This document shows, one piece after another, positions 6,889 to 9,502 of a DNA stretch of 9,502 bases. Made by a program: the position numbers and the translations under genes. The notes beneath the pieces are model-generated. The model had not been told where the DNA came from and did not search any database. It saw only the letters and a list, made by a program, of their open reading frames with translations. Position 1 is the stretch's first letter. Each line of letters begins with the position of its first letter. This DNA comes from Azovibrio restrictus (GTDB taxonomy: Bacteria; Pseudomonadota; Gammaproteobacteria; Burkholderiales; Rhodocyclaceae), in assembly GCA_003252145.1 (NCBI GenBank), contig QKDJ01000306.1, forward strand, positions 1 through 9,502. Reading direction: 5' to 3'.

Positions 6889-7230
6889 TTAGAAGGTGCC
6901 GATCACCCACATGGGCACCTTGACGCCCTGGTCGGTGCTGCTCCGGGTTTCCATGGTGCCATCTCCATCCTTGTCCACCAGATAGTAGGGCACGCCCACT
7001 GCGGGAATGATCTTGACCATGTAGAGTTTGCCGTTCAGGCGGAACTCCTGCACGGTGCCCCGTTCATCCTTGCGGATGGTCACCTGGGGCTCATCCAGGG
7101 CTTCGTCGAAAGGCACCATGTCCGGCGGCGGCGGCGGCACGGCGGGCAGGGGTTCCAGATTGGCAGGACGATCCGCCTGAGCCCAGGCCAGGGGAGCGGC
7201 AATCAGCAGGGGGAGAAGCAGGCGGCGCAT
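6889..7230 (-). CDS. DUF2782 small exported protein
   Basis: 113-residue protein of unknown function that matches what I recall of the DUF2782 family. The first 17-19 residues (MRRLLLPLLIAAPLAWAQA) form a clear signal peptide, so the mature protein should be periplasmic. A proline stretch (PAVPPPPPD, 33-41) follows, then a compact region with QVTIRKDERGTVQEFRLNGK, MVKIIPAVGVPYYLVDKDGDG and a C-terminal VKVPMWVIGTF. DKDGDGTME looks like a calcium-type Asp loop, but one loop is weak evidence. The start at 7230 is chosen because the signal peptide begins there and GAGAGAG lies just upstream. The open frame before it overlaps the LOG gene. The gene is 13 bp from thrB. DUF2782 genes next to thrB and polA are known from Pseudomonas and other proteobacteria, which makes this a conserved neighbour with no assigned job. 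Confidence 0.85.
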   Translation of the reverse strand: MRRLLLPLLIAAPLAWAQADRPANLEPLPAVPPPPPDMVPFDEALDEPQVTIRKDERGTVQEFRLNGKLYMVKIIPAVGVPYYLVDKDGDGTMETRSSTDQGVKVPMWVIGTF

Positions 7231-7280
7231 GGAAATCTCTCTCAAATAGGTGGCAGCAATGCCAGAGGCAAGGGATTCTA
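7231..7280 (-). other. Short LOG-DUF2782 intergenic spacer with a small hairpin
   Basis: The only notable item in this 50-bp spacer is a 5-bp inverted repeat, TGGCA/TGCCA with a 4-base loop, at 7251-7264. No T run follows on the minus strand, so it does not look like an intrinsic terminator. It may be chance. Confidence 0.3.
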
Positions 7281-8009
7281 TTACAGATTGAGCATCAGCT
7301 CGCGCTCCGACGGCAGGGGGGCAAAACCCTGGGACTCGAAGTGCTTGAAGATGGCGTCCACAATTTGCTGAGGCTCGTCCAGCAACTGGATCAGGTTCAT
7401 GTCCTCCGGATCGATCATGCGCTCTTCCACCAGCCGATCCCGGAACCAGTCCACCATGCCCCGCCAGAAGTCGGAACACACCAGGATGATGGGAATGCGG
7501 CGGCTCTTGCCCGTCTGCACCAGGGTCAGGGCCTCCATCAGCTCGTCCAGGGTGCCGAAGCCCCCGGGCATGACCACGTAGGCGCTGGCAAAGCGCACGA
7601 ACATGTACTTGCGGGCAAAGAAGTGGCGGAAGGTCTGGGAAATATCCTGATAGGGATTGTTCTTCTGCTCGTGGGGCAACTGGATGTTGAGGCCCACGGA
7701 AGGGGAGCGGCCATGGAAGGCCCCCTTGTTGGCCGCTTCCATGATGCCCGGCCCGCCGCCGGAAATCACGGAGAATCCCGCGTCGGAAAGCTTGCGGGCA
7801 ATGTCTTCGGTGAGCTGGTAGTAACGGTGTTCCGGGGCGATGCGGGCACTGCCGAAGATGGATACAGCGGGGCGAATCATCCGGAGTCGGTCCGTGGCTT
7901 CCACGAACTCTGACATAATGCCGAATACCCTCCAGGCTTCCCGGGCCGCACCGGAGTGTGCACTCAGATCCGGGTCCAGCACATGGGGCAACTTGTCTTT
8001 TTCGTTCAT
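7281..8009 (-). CDS. LOG-family nucleotide 5'-monophosphate phosphoribohydrolase-like protein (TIGR00730 type)
   Basis: 242-residue cytoplasmic Rossmann-fold protein of the LOG family, often mislabelled lysine decarboxylase. Members split nucleoside or cytokinin 5'-monophosphates into base and ribose 5-phosphate. The sequence shows AVSIFGSARI (48-57), the phosphate loop SGGGPGIMEAANKGA (83-97), R133-K134 in FFARKYMF, and the signature PGGFGTLDE (148-156) with catalytic Glu. An N-terminal stretch (about 1-45) contains EAWRVFGIMSEFVEATDRL, which is normal for this subgroup. The ATG is only 8 bp from the polA start on the other strand, with no visible Shine-Dalgarno. The stop is 50 bp before the DUF2782 gene, so cotranscription is likely. 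The true substrate (AMP, another nucleotide, or cytokinin-like) cannot be told. Confidence 0.92.
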   Translation of the reverse strand: MNEKDKLPHVLDPDLSAHSGAAREAWRVFGIMSEFVEATDRLRMIRPAVSIFGSARIAPEHRYYQLTEDIARKLSDAGFSVISGGGPGIMEAANKGAFHGRSPSVGLNIQLPHEQKNNPYQDISQTFRHFFARKYMFVRFASAYVVMPGGFGTLDELMEALTLVQTGKSRRIPIILVCSDFWRGMVDWFRDRLVEERMIDPEDMNLIQLLDEPQQIVDAIFKHFESQGFAPLPSERELMLNL

Positions 8010-8017
8010 TGTTATCT

Positions 8018-9502
8018 ATGGCCTTGTTATTGTTGGTGGACGGTTCGTCCTACCTTTATCGCGCCTTTCATGCCCTGCCGGATCTGCGTAATCGGGAAGG
8101 TTTTCCCACCGGCGCCATGAAGGGGGTGCTTTCCATGCTACGCCGGCTGGAAAGTGACTTCAAGGCGGACTACAAGGCCGTGGTGTTCGACGCCAAGGGC
8201 AAAACCTTCCGGGACGACTGGTATCCGGACTACAAGGCCCATCGCCCTCCCATGCCCGAGGACCTGGCCCTGCAGATCCCGCCCATCCACGAGGCTGTGC
8301 AGGCCGCTGGCTGGCCTCTGCTCATGATGGATGGTGTGGAAGCGGACGACGTGATCGGCACCCTTTCCCGCCAGGCCACCAAAGCGGGTCTGGAAACGGT
8401 GATTTCCACGGGCGACAAGGATCTGGCCCAGCTGGTCAATCCCTCGGTGCGGCTGGTCAATACCATGAGCGAGGAAATCCTCGACGAGGCCGGAGTGCTG
8501 GCCAAGTTCGGGGTGCCCCCGAACCGCATCATCGATTACCTGACCCTGGTGGGTGACACGGTGGATAACGTGCCCGGGGTCAGCAAATGTGGCCCCAAGA
8601 CCGCCGTCAAATGGCTGGAGCAGTACGGCAGCCTGGACGAGATCATCGCCCACGCAGACGAAATCAAGGGCGTGGTGGGCCAGAACCTGCGGGATCACCT
8701 GGACTTCCTGCCCCTGGGCCGCAAGCTGGTCACCGTGGACTGCGAGCTCTCCCAACTGCCGCCCCCCGTGGAACTGGCGCCCCGGGAACCGGATGTGGAC
8801 ACTCTCAAGAGCCTCTACGAACGTTTCGAGTTCCGTACCTGGACCCGGGAACTGGGAGGTGCCCCCCAGGCAGAGAGCACCTCCACCGCCGGCAACGAGA
8901 AGGAAGTGCAAGCCGCAGTTCCCGCCCTGCCTGACGACGGCTCCCACCGGGCCCAATACGAGACCGTGCTGGACTGGCCCGCCTTTGACGCCTGGCTGGC
9001 CCGCATCGAAGCGGCCAACCTGACCGCTGTGGATACGGAAACCACCAGTCTCGACCCCTTTGCCGCCCGCATCGTGGGCATTTCCCTGTCCACCGAGCCC
9101 GGCCTCGCCTGCTACATCCCCCTGGGCCACATGGGTCCGGACACCCCGACCCAACTGCCCCTGGATGAGGTGCTAGCCAAGCTGAAGCCCTGGCTGGAAT
9201 CGGCGACCCATCTGAAGGTGGGCCAGAACCTGAAATACGACCAGCATGTTTTTGCCAACCACGGCATTGCATTGGCGGGCGTGGCCCACGACACCATGCT
9301 CCAGTCCTATGTACTCGAGTCGGACAAGGGCCACGACATGGATCAGCTCTCCAGTCGGCACCTGGGTCTCACCACCATCCCCTACACGGAGTTGTGCGGC
9401 AAGGGGGCCAAGCAGATCGGCTTCGACCAGGTGGCCGTGCCCCTGGCCGCCGAGTATGCGGCCGAAGATGCGGACATCACCCTGCGCCTGCATGAAGCCC
9501 TG
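8018..9502 (+). CDS. polA: DNA polymerase I, 5' part (cut by window edge)
   Basis: The first 495 codons of DNA polymerase I, open to the last base; the polymerase domain lies beyond the window. The 5'-3' nuclease domain (about 1-280) shows LLLLVDGSSYLYRAFHALPD (3-22) with D8, VFDAKGKTFR (56-65), GVEADDVIGT (106-115), STGDKDLAQLV (130-140) and the helical DNA-binding region LVGDTVDNVPGVSKCGPKTA (177-196). A variable linker (about 280-310) follows. The 3'-5' exonuclease domain has Exo I DTETTSLDP (D339, E341), Exo II VGQNLKYDQHVF (N404, D408) and Exo III Y480-AAEDADIT (D484), so proofreading looks intact. Together these act in gap filling, primer removal and repair. The ATG at 8018 gives the exact family N-terminus. 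No Shine-Dalgarno is visible, and only 8 bp separate it from the divergent LOG start. Confidence 0.97.
   Translation, partial: MALLLLVDGSSYLYRAFHALPDLRNREGFPTGAMKGVLSMLRRLESDFKADYKAVVFDAKGKTFRDDWYPDYKAHRPPMPEDLALQIPPIHEAVQAAGWPLLMMDGVEADDVIGTLSRQATKAGLETVISTGDKDLAQLVNPSVRLVNTMSEEILDEAGVLAKFGVPPNRIIDYLTLVGDTVDNVPGVSKCGPKTAVKWLEQYGSLDEIIAHADEIKGVVGQNLRDHLDFLPLGRKLVTVDCELSQLPPPVELAPREPDVDTLKSLYERFEFRTWTRELGGAPQAESTSTAGNEKEVQAAVPALPDDGSHRAQYETVLDWPAFDAWLARIEAANLTAVDTETTSLDPFAARIVGISLSTEPGLACYIPLGHMGPDTPTQLPLDEVLAKLKPWLESATHLKVGQNLKYDQHVFANHGIALAGVAHDTMLQSYVLESDKGHDMDQLSSRHLGLTTIPYTELCGKGAKQIGFDQVAVPLAAEYAAEDADITLRLHEAL

Noticed and set aside
7251..7264. Intrinsic terminator between the LOG and DUF2782 genes
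   Set aside because: Stem of only 5 bp and no T run after it.
7231..7479. Longer start for the DUF2782 gene
   Set aside because: The extension overlaps the LOG gene and would bury the signal peptide.
7993..8017. Sigma-70 promoter for polA (TTGTCT with TTATCT)
   Set aside because: Spacing is 13 bp and the -10 would sit directly against the start codon.
8138..9154. 338-residue minus-strand open frame opposite polA
   Set aside because: G/H/Q-rich antisense shadow; polA motifs are continuous on the plus strand through the whole stretch.

Overview
The window looks like chromosomal DNA from a GC-rich betaproteobacterium, most like the Rhodocyclaceae. This rests on the sequence style of polA, thrB, the LOG protein and the cob proteins, and on gene order recalled from relatives; no search was run. 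Nine protein genes fill almost the whole window. There are no tRNA or rRNA genes, CRISPR arrays, insertion sequences or phage genes, and no gene-free stretch longer than about 110 bases.

Left block (1-5279, all minus strand). Read in the direction of transcription, this is one tightly packed run: cobT, cobS, a 660-residue membrane O-acyltransferase (AT3 fused to SGNH), a cobC-like histidine phosphatase, and a WaaG-like glycosyltransferase that runs off the left edge. The last four genes are joined by stop/start overlaps (TGATG, GTGA, GTGA). CobT, CobS and CobC, with CobU just across a divergent 110-bp gap, make a complete set for nucleotide-loop assembly of cobalamin: activation of cobinamide, activation of dimethylbenzimidazole, joining, and dephosphorylation. 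The acyltransferase and glycosyltransferase instead belong to cell-surface polysaccharide (LPS) biology.

Base composition changes sharply at the cobS/acyltransferase junction near 3465. Sampled 60-base lines are 67-80% GC in cobS and cobT, but 45-55% in the acyltransferase, cobC and glycosyltransferase. Codon choice changes in the same way, so cobC sits on the lower-GC side with the surface genes and not with its pathway partners. The only two 8-base homopolymer runs noticed in the window (G8 in the glycosyltransferase, T8 in the acyltransferase, coding sense) are both in this low-GC block.

Right block (5390-9502). cobU (plus) meets thrB (minus) tail to tail with an 8-bp overlap. thrB, a DUF2782 small exported protein and a LOG-family phosphoribohydrolase run on the minus strand. 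polA starts on the plus strand only 8 bp from the LOG start codon and runs off the right edge after its 5' nuclease and most of its proofreading domain. This housekeeping neighbourhood is ordinary.

Nothing here proves a new multi-gene system. The observations most worth a second look are the surface-polysaccharide acyltransferase embedded by overlapping codons in a cobalamin operon, the composition seam, the homopolymer tracts, and a four-tract G-quadruplex motif over the -35 region of the probable cobT promoter.
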